DNA of 64,000 nt from JBKBKC01 sp046294265 (GCA_046294265.1 JBKBKC010000016.1:10593-74592), one strand, 5' to 3'. Counted from the stretch's first letter, positions 1-9,588 are shown. Program-made: numbers and translations. The notes: generated from the letters alone by a model not told the origin.

Positions 1-259
1 TGGCCACATCGCCCATCAGATCGACCAGCTGGCGCAGCTGCGGCCCCATCGCGCGCAACGTAGGCTCCATCCCCTCCAGCGCGCGGCCCATCTCGTCCAG
101 CGCAGGCTCCATCTCCCGCATCAGGCCCCGGAACAAGAGCTTGGCGCCCTCCTCCATCAGGCTGAACCCCTTGTCCGCATCGGGCGCGGCCTCTGGCACA
201 GACTGCGCGCCGGCAGGCAGGGGGAGCGTCAGGGCAAGGGCAAGGACAAGGCTGCGCAT
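1..259 (-). CDS. Small secreted protein, 3' end outside the window
   Basis: This partial gene begins with ATG at 259 and runs off the left edge, so only about 86 N-terminal residues are visible. The first 19 residues form a clear Sec signal peptide (MRSLVLALALTLPLPAGAQS). The mature part is an amphipathic, Met- and Glu-rich stretch with repeated EMEP/ALEGMEP-like segments, suggesting helical repeats. I recognise it only as the kind of small periplasmic protein found in Rhodobacterales and assign no function. It lies 36 bp downstream of the EEP-family gene on the same strand and may be the last gene of that operon. Confidence 0.6.
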   Translation of the reverse strand, partial: MRSLVLALALTLPLPAGAQSVPEAAPDADKGFSLMEEGAKLLFRGLMREMEPALDEMGRALEGMEPTLRAMGPQLRQLVDLMGDVA

Positions 260-295
260 GGCGTCATCATGCGCCCGATCCGTGACCGTGACAAA

Positions 296-1348
296 TCACA
301 AAGCCAGATCCAGCGTGACGGGGAAATGGTCCGACGCCACCAGCAGCGCCTCGCGCAGTTCGGGCACGGCGGCGATGCGCGGGTCGTCGAACGGGTGCCA
401 GATGCGCCAGTCGGGGCGCCGCGCCACCAGATCCGGCGACACCATCACGAAATCCAGCAGCGCGCCGAAATACCGCCGCTGCTCGCGGTGCCAGAACCGC
501 GCGGTGGTGGGGGCCAGACCGATGCGCCGCCCCAGCACAAGTGCGGCATGGGGATCGTGCAGCCTCAATCCCGGCTCGGCCTCCGACCCCAGCACCACCT
601 CGATGCCCGACCGGCCGAACAGCCGCTCGTATTCGTCCAGGCCCGGACCGTCGTTGAAATCGCCCAAGACCACCAGCGCCTCGCCCGCTTGCAGATGCGC
701 CTCCACCCGGCGGCGCAGCCACAGGCATTGCGCCAACTGCTTGCGGCGGTTCTCGATGCCGATGCGGGTTGCCTGCGCGGGGGTGCGCGCCTTGTGCGCG
801 GCCTTGGATTTCGCATGAACCCCGATCAGCCGCAGGTTCCGCTCTCCCGCCGTCAGCACCACCTCCAGCGGCGGGCGCGACCAGGTGACGGGTTCGGGAA
901 TGTCGTCGGCATCCAGATCATAGCGGAACACCCCGTCAAAGCGCGGGCAGCTGCCATCGGGCAGCGCCGGTTGCGGATCGAGCCGCGCGGCCACGCGGCC
1001 CGGATCGAACATCAGCGCGATCTCCTGCTCGCTGTCCGACGCGAACCCCGTCAGCACGGAGGCGCTGCGCAGCCCGCAGGCGGCGGCGAACCCCGCAAGC
1101 GCCCGCGCGCAGCACCGCCGCGCGCTTTGGTCCGGGGCCTCGACCACCAGCAGCGCGTCCGCGTCCAGCGCCGCCATCACCACCCCGATGGCCGCCAGCT
1201 GCGCGCCTCGCGTGATGCCGTGCCGGGCCGAAGCTGCGTCATCCTCCAGCATCCGGCCCGCATCGTCGAACAGGGCGTTGAACCATTCCACATTCCAGGT
1301 GGCCAGCCGCAAACGGGACTGCGAGGCGTCAGGCGGCGCGCTGGCCAT
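296..1348 (-). CDS. Endonuclease/exonuclease/phosphatase (EEP) family protein
   Basis: The 350-residue product has the hallmarks of the DNase I-like EEP superfamily: an N-terminal TWNVEWF strand with the metal-ligand Asn and Glu (residues 17-23), a central GDFNDG motif, and a C-terminal SDHFPVTLDL block with the catalytic Asp-His pair. These Mg-dependent enzymes cleave phosphodiesters in nucleic acids, lipids or inositol phosphates; the substrate cannot be read from the sequence. There is no signal peptide, so it is probably cytoplasmic. The start at 1348 lies 20 bp inside the end of the upstream TerB/DnaJ gene, which suggests translational coupling. Confidence 0.8.
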   Translation of the reverse strand: MASAPPDASQSRLRLATWNVEWFNALFDDAGRMLEDDAASARHGITRGAQLAAIGVVMAALDADALLVVEAPDQSARRCCARALAGFAAACGLRSASVLTGFASDSEQEIALMFDPGRVAARLDPQPALPDGSCPRFDGVFRYDLDADDIPEPVTWSRPPLEVVLTAGERNLRLIGVHAKSKAAHKARTPAQATRIGIENRRKQLAQCLWLRRRVEAHLQAGEALVVLGDFNDGPGLDEYERLFGRSGIEVVLGSEAEPGLRLHDPHAALVLGRRIGLAPTTARFWHREQRRYFGALLDFVMVSPDLVARRPDWRIWHPFDDPRIAAVPELREALLVASDHFPVTLDLAL

Positions 1349-2027
1349 TGATCTCGTCCCAGGCCTGGTTCACCGCCACCAGCCGCCGCTCGGCCAGCCG
1401 CACCGCCTCGGGCGGCACGCCGCGCGCCATCAGCACATCGGGATGGCTGTCCTTGACCGCCTGCCGCCAGGCCGCGCGCACCGCGTCCAAGGGGCTGCCG
1501 GGGGCAACCCCCAGCACGTCATAGGGATCGCGCGGCGCGCCCTCGACGAACCGCGCCCGCAGCGCCCGGAAACAGGGCGCGCCGATGTCAAAGATCTCGG
1601 CCACCTGCCGCAGGAACGCGTCTTCGGCGGGGTGGAAATGGCCATCCGCCATGGCGATGGCAAACAGCCCCTCCATCACGTCGATCAGGGTCTTGTGATC
1701 CTCTTCAGGAAACATCGCGGCAATCTTGCGCGCATAGGCGTCAAAGCCCGCCACATCCTGACGCGCCAGGTTGAACACGCGCGCGGCGTTGCCCTCTTCC
1801 TCGGGCGCGATGGTGAAGATGCGGCGAAAGGCCGTCACCTCGTCGCGCGTCACGCGGCCGTCCGCCTTGGCCATCTTGGCCCCCAGCGCGATCACCGCGA
1901 TGGTGAAGGCGACCGAGCGTTCGGGCGCCGACGGCGCCACCCCGCGCAGCCGGTCGAACAGGGCAGACAGCCCCTCGCCCCGGCCAAGTGCTGCCAGAGC
2001 ATCGCCAATGCGGGTCCAGAGCGACAT
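1329..2027 (-). CDS. TerB-DnaJ co-chaperone-like protein (DjlA/DjiA type)
   Basis: A 232-residue protein with an N-terminal TerB-like helical domain (about residues 30-150, with the acidic AKADGRVTRDE and MADGHFHPAED motifs) followed by a C-terminal J-domain (about 168-232). The J-domain has the HPD tripeptide (KDSHPDVL) that stimulates DnaK ATPase. DjlA proteins normally have an N-terminal membrane anchor; this one begins MSLWTRIGDAL without one, so it is probably soluble. I chose ATG 2027 over the longer frame from 2060 because the extra 11 residues look non-coding. Its role is probably as a DnaK co-chaperone. The 3' end overlaps the EEP gene. Confidence 0.8.
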   Translation of the reverse strand: MSLWTRIGDALAALGRGEGLSALFDRLRGVAPSAPERSVAFTIAVIALGAKMAKADGRVTRDEVTAFRRIFTIAPEEEGNAARVFNLARQDVAGFDAYARKIAAMFPEEDHKTLIDVMEGLFAIAMADGHFHPAEDAFLRQVAEIFDIGAPCFRALRARFVEGAPRDPYDVLGVAPGSPLDAVRAAWRQAVKDSHPDVLMARGVPPEAVRLAERRLVAVNQAWDEINGQRAA

Positions 2028-2100
2028 CTTGGGGGTCCATTCGCGGTGTGGGGGCAGCATAGCCTGCGCGCCCCGCCTTGTCAGGCGGAACCGGGCAGGG

Positions 2101-2586
2101 TCAGAGGAATTTCTGCATCAGCACCAGATCGAACCAGCGGTCGAATTTCCACCCCACCCGGGGCAGCACGGCGACCTCGGCATATCCCATCGCCGCATGA
2201 AAAGCCCGGCCCCCCGCATTCTCGCCCGACACGCCTGCGAACATCGACCCGGCCCCACCCGCCCGCGCGTGATCCTCGATGGCCCCCATCAGCGCCCGCC
2301 CGATCCCGCGCCCGCGCGCCTGCGGTCCCAGATGCACCGTATGCTCCATCGTGCGCGCATAGCCCGCCCCGCCCCGGAACTGGCCATAGGTGGCAAACCC
2401 CAACACCGCACCGCCCTCCTCGGCGACCAGCAGCGCATGGCCCGCCGCCGCGCGTTCGGCCAGCATCGCGGACAGGTCGGCATGGGTCTTTTCCACCGGG
2501 TTGAAGGTGATCGCGCTGTCGCGGATCACCGGGTTCCAGATGCCCAGGATCGCCGGAATGTCCCCCGGCCCCGCCGCCCGGATCAT
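2101..2586 (-). CDS. GNAT family N-acetyltransferase
   Basis: The 161-residue product carries the acetyl-CoA-binding motif A (QARGRGIGRAL) and the typical C-terminal ENAGGRAFHAAMGY segment. It resembles phosphinothricin/methionine-sulfoximine-type acetyltransferases (opening MIRAAGPGDIPAILGIWN), which acetylate small amines, but the substrate is inferred from family resemblance only. The start at 2586 overlaps the stop of the VOC gene as ATGA, so the two are translationally coupled. The longer frame to 2784 is a low-complexity artefact inside the VOC gene. Confidence 0.85.
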   Translation of the reverse strand: MIRAAGPGDIPAILGIWNPVIRDSAITFNPVEKTHADLSAMLAERAAAGHALLVAEEGGAVLGFATYGQFRGGAGYARTMEHTVHLGPQARGRGIGRALMGAIEDHARAGGAGSMFAGVSGENAGGRAFHAAMGYAEVAVLPRVGWKFDRWFDLVLMQKFL

Positions 2587-3194
2587 CCCAGAACCCGCCG
2601 CCCCCGGGGCGTGTCGAATTCGGCGCGCAAGGCCACCGGCCCCGACACCACCGCCACCCGTGCGTCCCGCAGCGGGGCCAGCGCCCGACGCAGGGCATTT
2701 GCCTCCGGATGCGTCAGGATCAGCCGCCGCAGGGTGACACCCGATGCGGGCAACGCCCGCACCGGATGCGCCGACCCCTGCCACTGGATCAGCGCCGGAA
2801 ACGCATCGCCAAAGGGCAGCCGCCCATCGGGCGGCACCGCCATGCGCCAGCGATACTCGCCACGCGCAAGGTCCACCGCCTGCCCCGCACCCGCGGGCGC
2901 GCCCGCAAGGGCCGCCTCCAGATCACCACATCCCACCACCCAGTTCGTCAGCCGCGCTGGCGCCCCCCGCCGCTCATCCAGCCGGAACCAGCGCGGATGC
3001 CCCGGCTCCGGGGCCTCGGGGTCGGGCGTGATCACCTCCAGATACACGTCCCCCAACGCCAAAAGCCGGTTGTGCGTGGACATGTGGGGATGCCGCCCGC
3101 CCGGCGCCATCGCCACCCCCAGCGCCGCCTCCACCAGCGCCACGCCCGCCTCCAGCGTGCCCGCCGTCACCGCCAGATGGTCAAGCCGCCACAT
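2583..3194 (-). CDS. VOC-family / glyoxalase-like domain protein
   Basis: The 203-residue protein opens with LDHLAVTAGTLEAGVALVEAALGV and continues with HMSTHNRLLALGDVYLEV, the pattern of the glyoxalase-like VOC fold with a metal-binding His and Glu. The enzyme activity of this subfamily is unknown. The gene overlaps the end of ppx by 14 bp and the start of the GNAT gene by 4 bp, so it sits in the ppk-ppx-VOC-GNAT transcription unit, an order I associate with Rhodobacterales. Confidence 0.8.
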   Translation of the reverse strand: MWRLDHLAVTAGTLEAGVALVEAALGVAMAPGGRHPHMSTHNRLLALGDVYLEVITPDPEAPEPGHPRWFRLDERRGAPARLTNWVVGCGDLEAALAGAPAGAGQAVDLARGEYRWRMAVPPDGRLPFGDAFPALIQWQGSAHPVRALPASGVTLRRLILTHPEANALRRALAPLRDARVAVVSGPVALRAEFDTPRGRRVLG

Positions 3195-4749
3195 CTGCCG
3201 CCGCCCCCGTCACCTTCGCCGTGGCCTGCAGCGCCAGCGCCAGCGAGGCCAGCCGCGCCTGCGCCACTTCGCCGAAGAGCCCCTGCCCCAGCGGTGTCAG
3301 CGCCAGCGACAGCTCGCGCTTCCTTGGCCGCCAGTGCAGCACGCCGGCCTCTGCCGGGTCGGCCATGGCGAACATCGCGCCGAACCGCATCGCCTTGCCC
3401 AGAACCTCGGCATCGCGCAACTGGTCCTCGGTCAGCAGGTGAAACAGCGGCTCCAGCCGCGACCCCGACCGGCTGTTCTTGTATCGGTGCAAGAGCGCCA
3501 GCCCCAGAAACACCCGCCCCGGATGGTCCAGCCCCCCCAGATTGGCCCGCGTCGCGTTGTCGAAACAGACCTCCGCCCGGTAGTCGGGATGCGCGCGCCA
3601 TGTGGTGTCATGCAAGAGGCACGCGGCCTTGACCAGCCGCAGGCGTTCCTCGCTGGCCCCCTTGAACAGCGGCAAGAGGAACTGAAACAGCTTCTTGCCG
3701 AACCCCGGCATCCGCGCCGAGGTCTGCTCGGCCACCCGCGCCGCCTCGATCAGAGGATCGCGGGCGCGCAGCCGCTCGGGCATCTGCTCATACAACAGCC
3801 CCTCGCGGATGCCATAGGACGACACGTCGATCTCGCGCGGGCGGAAAATCCGCACCAGCTCGCGCAGCACCTCGGAGGCGAGCGGCACCAGCTCCATCCG
3901 CTCCGCCCCTGTGCCGGTGCGCGCGCGCAGCACGCCCGAGTCGCTTGCCGCGATCCAGTCCAGCGTCTCGATCACCGATTTCGGCGTCATGCGGTATTCG
4001 TGCAGCACGGTCAGCGGATAGTTCCGCCGCTCCATGTCCAGCCGCGCGATCACCCGCCAGGAGCCGCCCACCAGATAGATGCGGTCGCCCTCGGGTTGCA
4101 GCAGCTCGGCCAGCCCCTTCAGGATGCCCCGGATATGGTCGCGCCGCCGGGCAGGCCCCCCCTCGATCTGCTGCAACCGGAACGGACCCAGGGGCGATGT
4201 CGCGCGCCGCCCCACGCGGCCCCCGCCGATCCGCGCCAGCTCCATCGAATTGCCGCCGATGTCGCAGACGATGCCGGTTGCATCCGGCCAGCCCAGAAGC
4301 ACGCCCTGCGCCGACAGCCGCGCCTCCTCGTCGCCCGAGATCACCCACAGCTTCAGCCCCGTCTCGGCCTCCACCTCGGCCTGAAAGGCCGGGCCATCCT
4401 CGGCCTCGCGCACGGCGGCCGTCGCCACGCAGATCAGTGGATCGACCTGCATCCCCCGCGCCAGCAACGCGAACCGCCGCAGCGCCAGCAACGCCCGCTC
4501 GCGCCCGCGCGGGTTCAGCCGGCCGGTCTGCGCCAACCCCTGCCCCAGCCCCGCCATCAGCTTTTCGTTGTAGAAATAGGCAGGTGAACGCGCCGCGCCG
4601 TCGAACACCACCATCCGGATCGAGTTTGACCCCACATCGACCACGCCCACCCGGCTGAGCGCGCGCACCGAAGGATCGTCAAACAGCGGACGGCCAAACA
4701 GGCCCCCCTCCTCATGCTCCTCCTCGGGATGCTCTGTCACGGCTGCCAT
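3181..4749 (-). CDS. ppx: Exopolyphosphatase, Ppx/GppA family
   Basis: The 522-residue product has the ASKHA phosphate-binding motif (VGVVDVGSNSIRMVVFDG, about residues 33-50), a second nucleotide-binding motif (CDIGGNSMELARI), and a C-terminal HD-like region (LHDTTWRAHPDYR). It would hydrolyse inorganic polyphosphate processively or, like GppA, pppGpp. ATG 4749 was chosen because the frame upstream reads into the end of ppk. It lies 64 bp downstream of ppk on the same strand, pairing polyphosphate synthesis with degradation. Confidence 0.92.
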   Translation of the reverse strand: MAAVTEHPEEEHEEGGLFGRPLFDDPSVRALSRVGVVDVGSNSIRMVVFDGAARSPAYFYNEKLMAGLGQGLAQTGRLNPRGRERALLALRRFALLARGMQVDPLICVATAAVREAEDGPAFQAEVEAETGLKLWVISGDEEARLSAQGVLLGWPDATGIVCDIGGNSMELARIGGGRVGRRATSPLGPFRLQQIEGGPARRRDHIRGILKGLAELLQPEGDRIYLVGGSWRVIARLDMERRNYPLTVLHEYRMTPKSVIETLDWIAASDSGVLRARTGTGAERMELVPLASEVLRELVRIFRPREIDVSSYGIREGLLYEQMPERLRARDPLIEAARVAEQTSARMPGFGKKLFQFLLPLFKGASEERLRLVKAACLLHDTTWRAHPDYRAEVCFDNATRANLGGLDHPGRVFLGLALLHRYKNSRSGSRLEPLFHLLTEDQLRDAEVLGKAMRFGAMFAMADPAEAGVLHWRPRKRELSLALTPLGQGLFGEVAQARLASLALALQATAKVTGAAADVAA

Positions 4750-4813
4750 GCGCCCACCCCCGGTTGATGCCGGCGCGACCATGCCGCCGAGCCTCGCCCC
4801 GGTCAACCGCTGA

Positions 4814-7006
4814 TCACTCGGCGACGGGGGTTTCGTCGCGCAGCACGGCCAGGCGCGGCACATCCTTGGCCCCCACACGCCCGCGCCCCGACAGCGACGG
4901 GTTCTCCATGAAGAAGGTGTGACAGTTGAAGAGCTTGCCATCAGGCGCCTGCAACTGGCGCGCATAGCTGCCATCCGCCGCCAGCACCCAGCTCTGCGCC
5001 TCGTCGGCCAGGTTTGCGGCCATGATCTGGCTCACGATCTGCGCCTTGACGGTGGCGTTGTGGATCTCCACCAGCGTCTCCACCCGCCGCGTCAGATTGC
5101 GCCCCATCCAGTCGGCGCTGGACATGAACACCCGGCCCTTGCGCGACGGCAACCCATGGCCGTTGCCGAAACACACGATCCGGCTGTGTTCCAGAAAACG
5201 CCCCACCACCGATTTCACGCGGATGTGCTCGCTCAGGCCCCGCACCCCCGGCCGCAGCCCGCAGATGCCCCGCACCACGCAGGACACCCGCACACCCGCA
5301 CGGCTCGCGGCATAAAGCGCGTCGATCACATCGGGTTCGACCAGACTGTTGACCTTGAGCCAGATCTCGGCGGGCCGCCCGGCGCGGGCGTGATCCCCCT
5401 CGGCCGCGATCATCTCCAGCAGGCGGGACTTCAGGTTGATCGGGCTGATGGCGAGGTTTTCCAGCCCGTCCGGCTGTGCATAGCCCGACAGGTAATTGAA
5501 CACCTTGGTCGCATCCCGGCCCAGCGCGGGGTCACAGGTGAAAAAGCTCAGATCGGTATAGATGCGCGCGGTGATGGGGTGATAGTTTCCGGTGCCATAA
5601 TGGGTGTAGGTCACCAGCGCATCCCCCTCGCGCCGGACCACGGTGCTGATCTTGGCGTGGGTCTTGTAGTGGATGAACCCATAGACGACATGCGCGCCCG
5701 ACCGTTCCAGACGGCGCGACTGCCGGATGTTCGCGGCCTCGTCGAACCGCGCCTTCAGCTCCACCAGCGCCGTCACCGATTTACCCGCCTCCGCCGCCTC
5801 GCAAAGCGCGCCCACGATGGGGCTGTCCCAGCTGGTGCGATAGAGCGTCTGCTTGATCGCCAGCACGTTGGGATCGCGCGCCGCCTGTTCCAGGAACCGG
5901 ATCACCATGTCAAAGGTCTCATACGGGTGGTGCAGCAGCATGTCCTTTTGCCGGATCGCCGCGAACATGTCCCCGTCATGGTCCTGCACCCGCTCGGGCA
6001 CGCGGGGGGCAAAGGCAGGCCACAACAGGTCAGGCCGCGACCCCAGCACCAGCTCCTTGACATCCGCCATGCCCAGAAGGCCGCGCACCTCCACCACCTC
6101 GGCCTCGCGCACGCCAAGCTCGTGCATGATGAGCGCGCGCAGGGACGGCGGGGCGCCTGCGGTCAGCTTCAGCCGGATCACCTCGCCCCGGCGGCGCCGC
6201 TTCAGCGCCACCTCGAATTCGCGCACCAGATCCTCGGCCTCGTCCTCCACCTCCAGATCGCTGTCGCGCAGCACGCGGAACGCGCAATGTCCGCGGTCCA
6301 CATAGCCGGGAAACAGCATCCCGAGGTGGAGCAAGAGCAGATCCTCCAGCGGGAGCACGCGATGCTCGCCCGGCTTGCCCGGCAGCACCACGAACCGCGC
6401 GATCTGCTGCGGGATGGGCAACAGCGCCTGCAGGCGGCGATGGTCATCCGCCCGCTCCAGCTCCAGCGCAAGGCAAAAGCCGGTGTTGGGGATGAAGGGA
6501 AAGGGATGCGCGGGGTCGATGGCCAGCGGCGACAGGATCGGAAAGACCTTGTGCAGGAAATGCGCCTCGAGGTGGCGCAGGTCGCGCGCGGTCAGCTTTG
6601 AGCGGGTCAGGATGCTGATCCCCGCCGCTTTCATCTCGCGCCGCAGGCGGTTGTAGACGGTCTGCTGCGTGCCCATCAGACGCCGCGCATCGGCATTGAT
6701 GAGGGTCAGCTGTTCGGCCGCAGACCGCCCGTCCTCCGACAGGCTGGCCGTGCCGCTGCGCACCAGCGCCATCAGGCCCGCCACGCGGACGGTGTAGAAT
6801 TCATCCAGGTTCGTGGCACTGATCGACAAAAACCGCAGCCGCTCCAGCACCGGAACCGCCGGGTTCGACGCCTCGTCCAGCACCCGCCAGTTGAACGCCA
6901 GCCAGGACAGCTCACGGTTGAAGAACCGCTGGGGCCCGGTGACATCAGCCTTCGGCAAGGCCGTGGCGGCGGGAAAGGGGGACTTCAGGAAATCGGCGAT
7001 GGTCAT
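4814..7006 (-). CDS. ppk1: Polyphosphate kinase 1
   Basis: The 730-residue protein is full length for PPK1. It shows the N-terminal FNRELSWLAFNWRVL and ATNLDEFYTVRVAGL motifs and the catalytic region YGFIHYKTHAKI, whose His is autophosphorylated, followed by GTGNYHPITARIYTD. It reversibly transfers the ATP gamma-phosphate to polyphosphate. ppx follows directly. A twin-palindrome repeat lies 57 bp upstream of the start, between this gene and hda, and could affect expression or separate the two transcripts. Confidence 0.95.
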   Translation of the reverse strand: MTIADFLKSPFPAATALPKADVTGPQRFFNRELSWLAFNWRVLDEASNPAVPVLERLRFLSISATNLDEFYTVRVAGLMALVRSGTASLSEDGRSAAEQLTLINADARRLMGTQQTVYNRLRREMKAAGISILTRSKLTARDLRHLEAHFLHKVFPILSPLAIDPAHPFPFIPNTGFCLALELERADDHRRLQALLPIPQQIARFVVLPGKPGEHRVLPLEDLLLLHLGMLFPGYVDRGHCAFRVLRDSDLEVEDEAEDLVREFEVALKRRRRGEVIRLKLTAGAPPSLRALIMHELGVREAEVVEVRGLLGMADVKELVLGSRPDLLWPAFAPRVPERVQDHDGDMFAAIRQKDMLLHHPYETFDMVIRFLEQAARDPNVLAIKQTLYRTSWDSPIVGALCEAAEAGKSVTALVELKARFDEAANIRQSRRLERSGAHVVYGFIHYKTHAKISTVVRREGDALVTYTHYGTGNYHPITARIYTDLSFFTCDPALGRDATKVFNYLSGYAQPDGLENLAISPINLKSRLLEMIAAEGDHARAGRPAEIWLKVNSLVEPDVIDALYAASRAGVRVSCVVRGICGLRPGVRGLSEHIRVKSVVGRFLEHSRIVCFGNGHGLPSRKGRVFMSSADWMGRNLTRRVETLVEIHNATVKAQIVSQIMAANLADEAQSWVLAADGSYARQLQAPDGKLFNCHTFFMENPSLSGRGRVGAKDVPRLAVLRDETPVAE

Positions 7007-7062
7007 GGTCGGATCACTCGGTCAATCGGCCCGCCACACTGACGCAGGCCCGGGCGAAGCGC

Positions 7063-7107
7063 AATTTTCTTCCAAGAAAATTGCGCAAAATTCTTGCAAG
7101 AATTTTG
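7063..7107. repeat. Twin-palindrome intergenic element, copy 1
   Basis: Two palindromes stand back to back. The first is 7063-7082 (9-bp arms AATTTTCTT/AAGAAAATT, CC centre). The second, 7086-7107, is a perfect 22-bp palindrome with an ATTCTTGCAAGAAT core. AT-rich sequence stands out here against roughly 68% GC surroundings. A second copy with the same layout but different arm bases lies at 42221-42264. The position is between hda and ppk, upstream of ppk. Confidence 0.8.
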
Positions 7108-7124
7108 GGTCGGCCCCGCGCCGG

Positions 7125-7802
7125 TCACGCCTCCTGCTCGGCCAGCGCCGCATCGGCCAGCGCGCGCGTCACCCCCCCCTTGCGCGCCAGAGACAGCGCG
7201 TCCATCCGCGCCACAAGGCGCTGCGCGGCCGCCAGGCTGCGCTCCATCCGCACCACCAGATGCGCGATCACGGCGGGCGACACCGCCAGCTGCCGGTCGG
7301 CAAAAAGCTTCACCAGCACGGCGGACAACAGCGCGTCGCAAGGCGCCTCCAGCCGCGCCATCGGCATCGCCTCCACCCGGCTGGCCAGATCGGGCAGGCC
7401 CAGCGCCCAGTCGCGCGGCACAAGGCGCGAGGTCATCAGGATGTGCCCCCCCGTCTGGCCCAGAAGGTTCAGCAGATGGAACAGCGCCACCTCGCCCGCC
7501 CCCGCCGCCCCCTCCGCCGCCTCCACCAGCACGGCCCCGCCCGCCGCCAGCGCGGGCACCTCCGCCGCGGCCATATCCGCCCCCGTCACCGCGGCCGCCC
7601 CGCCGGGCACCAGCCCCGCCCAGACCTGCGCCAGATGGCTTTTGCCCGCCCCCGGCCGCCCCGTCAGCAAGAGCCGCCCGCCCGGCCAGTCGCGCCACCC
7701 CTCCACCGCCGCAAGCGCCGCCGCATTCGACGGGGCCACAAAGAAATCTGCCCGCCCCCGCGCCGTCCGCAAGGGCAATTCGAAGGCCAGCTGCCGCGTC
7801 AT
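7125..7802 (-). CDS. hda: DnaA-related AAA+ protein, Hda-like
   Basis: A 225-residue protein resembling the AAA+ part of DnaA/Hda. It has a Walker A motif GRPGAGKS (residues 48-55), a Walker B-like region (GGAVLVEAAEG, Asp replaced), a sensor-like ILMTSRLVPRDW segment and DLASRVEAMPMARLEAP, the conserved Hda arginine region. Hda proteins bind the beta clamp (the N-terminal RQLAFELP segment fits a clamp-binding peptide) and stimulate ATP hydrolysis by DnaA after initiation. The start overlaps the AI-2E gene stop as ATGA. The order perM-hda-ppk-ppx is typical of alphaproteobacteria. Confidence 0.88.
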   Translation of the reverse strand: MTRQLAFELPLRTARGRADFFVAPSNAAALAAVEGWRDWPGGRLLLTGRPGAGKSHLAQVWAGLVPGGAAAVTGADMAAAEVPALAAGGAVLVEAAEGAAGAGEVALFHLLNLLGQTGGHILMTSRLVPRDWALGLPDLASRVEAMPMARLEAPCDALLSAVLVKLFADRQLAVSPAVIAHLVVRMERSLAAAQRLVARMDALSLARKGGVTRALADAALAEQEA

Positions 7803-8938
7803 TCCTGGTCCGCCGCATCCGCGCGCGCGGCGGCCTCCGCCTCGGCCTCGGCCAGCATCCGCGCCTCCATCCCCCGGTAGAGAAGGCTCGATTGATACTG
7901 CGCCAGCGCGAACCGCGTCAGCACCCCGATGGCCGCCGCCACCGGCACCGCCACCAGCATTCCCAGAAACCCGAACAGCGACCCGAACACCGACAGCGCA
8001 AACAAGAGCCACACCGGATGCAGCCCCACCGAATCCCCCACCAGCTTTGGCGTGATCACGTTGCCCTCCAGAAACTGCCCCAGCGCAAAGATCCCCACCA
8101 CGATCCCGATCGACACCCAGTCGCCCCAGAACTGAAAGAGCGCGAGCCCGATGGCCATCACGCCGCCCACCAGCGCGCCCACGTAGGGGATGAACGTGAT
8201 CGCCCCCGCGATCGCGCCCACCACCATCCCGAACTGCAACCCCGCCAGCATCAGGGCAAAGGCGTAAAATACCCCCATGATCAGGCAGACCGTCAGCTGC
8301 CCGCGCACAAAGGCCGCCAGCACCGCGTCGATCTCGGCCGCCAGCCTGCGCACCACCGGGGCATGGTCGCGCGGCAGCATCGCGTCGATCCGGTTGACCA
8401 TCCGGTCCCAGTCCAGCAGCAGATAGAAACTCACCACCGGCACCACGACGATGAACACCACCGCATTGATCACCCCCACGGCCGATCCCAACAGGCCCTG
8501 CGCAAGCTCGCCCCCCTTGGACCGGATCGTTTCGCCGATCTGCACCAGCGTCTGGCGCGCGGTCGAGGTGTCGTCGGCCAGATCGGGAAACCGCTCCAGC
8601 GTGAAATCGTGCAGGCGGCGAAAGATGTCGGGGGCGGCATTGACCAGCGCGCCCAGCTGCGCCACCAGCGTGGGGATCACCGCCAGCACCAACGCCACCA
8701 GAATGAGCAGCGCCACCAGCGAGATCACGGTCGTCGCCACCGCCCGCCCCAGCCCCAGCCGCTGCAACCGGTCGGCCACGGGATCCAGGAAATAGGCCAC
8801 CGCCCCGCCGACGACAAAGGGCAGGATCACATCGCCCAACAGCCACAGGAACGCCAGAAACACCACCGCCGCGATGGCCCAGTATTTCAGTTGGTCGCGC
8901 ACCGGCAAGGCCATGGCAGCTGTCCCTGATACCTGCAT
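7799..8938 (-). CDS. AI-2E family transporter (PerM-like permease)
   Basis: The 379-residue integral membrane protein has an N-terminal hydrophobic pair (YWAIAAVVFLAFLWLLGDVILPFVVGGAVAYFL begins at about residue 20), a soluble middle region, and C-terminal helices with the family segment ITFIPYVGALVGGVMAIGLA. The gene is translationally coupled to hda by an ATGA overlap. Substrate is unknown; the family name comes from a proposed autoinducer-2 exporter, but many members are cation/proton antiporters. ATG 8911 is an alternative start nine codons downstream. Confidence 0.88.
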   Translation of the reverse strand: MQVSGTAAMALPVRDQLKYWAIAAVVFLAFLWLLGDVILPFVVGGAVAYFLDPVADRLQRLGLGRAVATTVISLVALLILVALVLAVIPTLVAQLGALVNAAPDIFRRLHDFTLERFPDLADDTSTARQTLVQIGETIRSKGGELAQGLLGSAVGVINAVVFIVVVPVVSFYLLLDWDRMVNRIDAMLPRDHAPVVRRLAAEIDAVLAAFVRGQLTVCLIMGVFYAFALMLAGLQFGMVVGAIAGAITFIPYVGALVGGVMAIGLALFQFWGDWVSIGIVVGIFALGQFLEGNVITPKLVGDSVGLHPVWLLFALSVFGSLFGFLGMLVAVPVAAAIGVLTRFALAQYQSSLLYRGMEARMLAEAEAEAAARADAADQE

Positions 8939-9588
8939 CCCGCCTCCGGCATGTGGCAGAGCCCGCCCCCCCTTTCAACCCCGGCTTTCAACCCCGGCCA
9001 GCGGCCATACGCAGGCGCGGACAGGCCGCCGCGAACAGGCCGCCAGATGAACGGCCGGCGGATGGCGGATGCGGCCCCCGCCCCGCCAGATCGTCCCCAC
9101 GGCACATGCCCTGCGCCACACCTGAACGGGCGTCTCACGCCCAACACCCCGATTGCCGCCGCCCTCACCCCGGCCTTGCCCGCGATGGCGCTTGCCCTGC
9201 CCGCCCCGGGCGGCATCGCTGGCACCGCCCCCCCGATGCCACCCGCGCCCCGACAGAGGCCGTCTGCCCTCGCGTCACGGTCGCGGCAGGGCAGCCCAAG
9301 GTCGCGGTGAAATGCACCGCCACCTGCGCCCGCCTCGCGATCTCCGCTGACCCCAGAACCGGCACCGTCCTGCGTCAAGGCCAAGCGACAGGCCGGCGGT
9401 CGTGCGGATCACGCCTTGCGGCATCGCCCTTGCGGTGCTCCTGACCACGACCCTCTTCAAAAAAGGCCGACACGGCGCCCGTCAGGACCGGCGATGCCGC
9501 CCCCGCCCCCCTCCCCTTGCGCCGCCTCCGGGGCGTGGTGGGCCCCAGCGGGGCAGAATCGTGCACGGCCCTTCCACCCTCGCGCTGC

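Noticed and set aside
1771..4587. 938-codon open frame on the plus strand
   Set aside because: It is antisense to the TerB/DnaJ, GNAT, VOC and ppx genes, is composed of Arg/Pro/His-rich sequence and has no domain. Long antisense frames are expected at this GC content.
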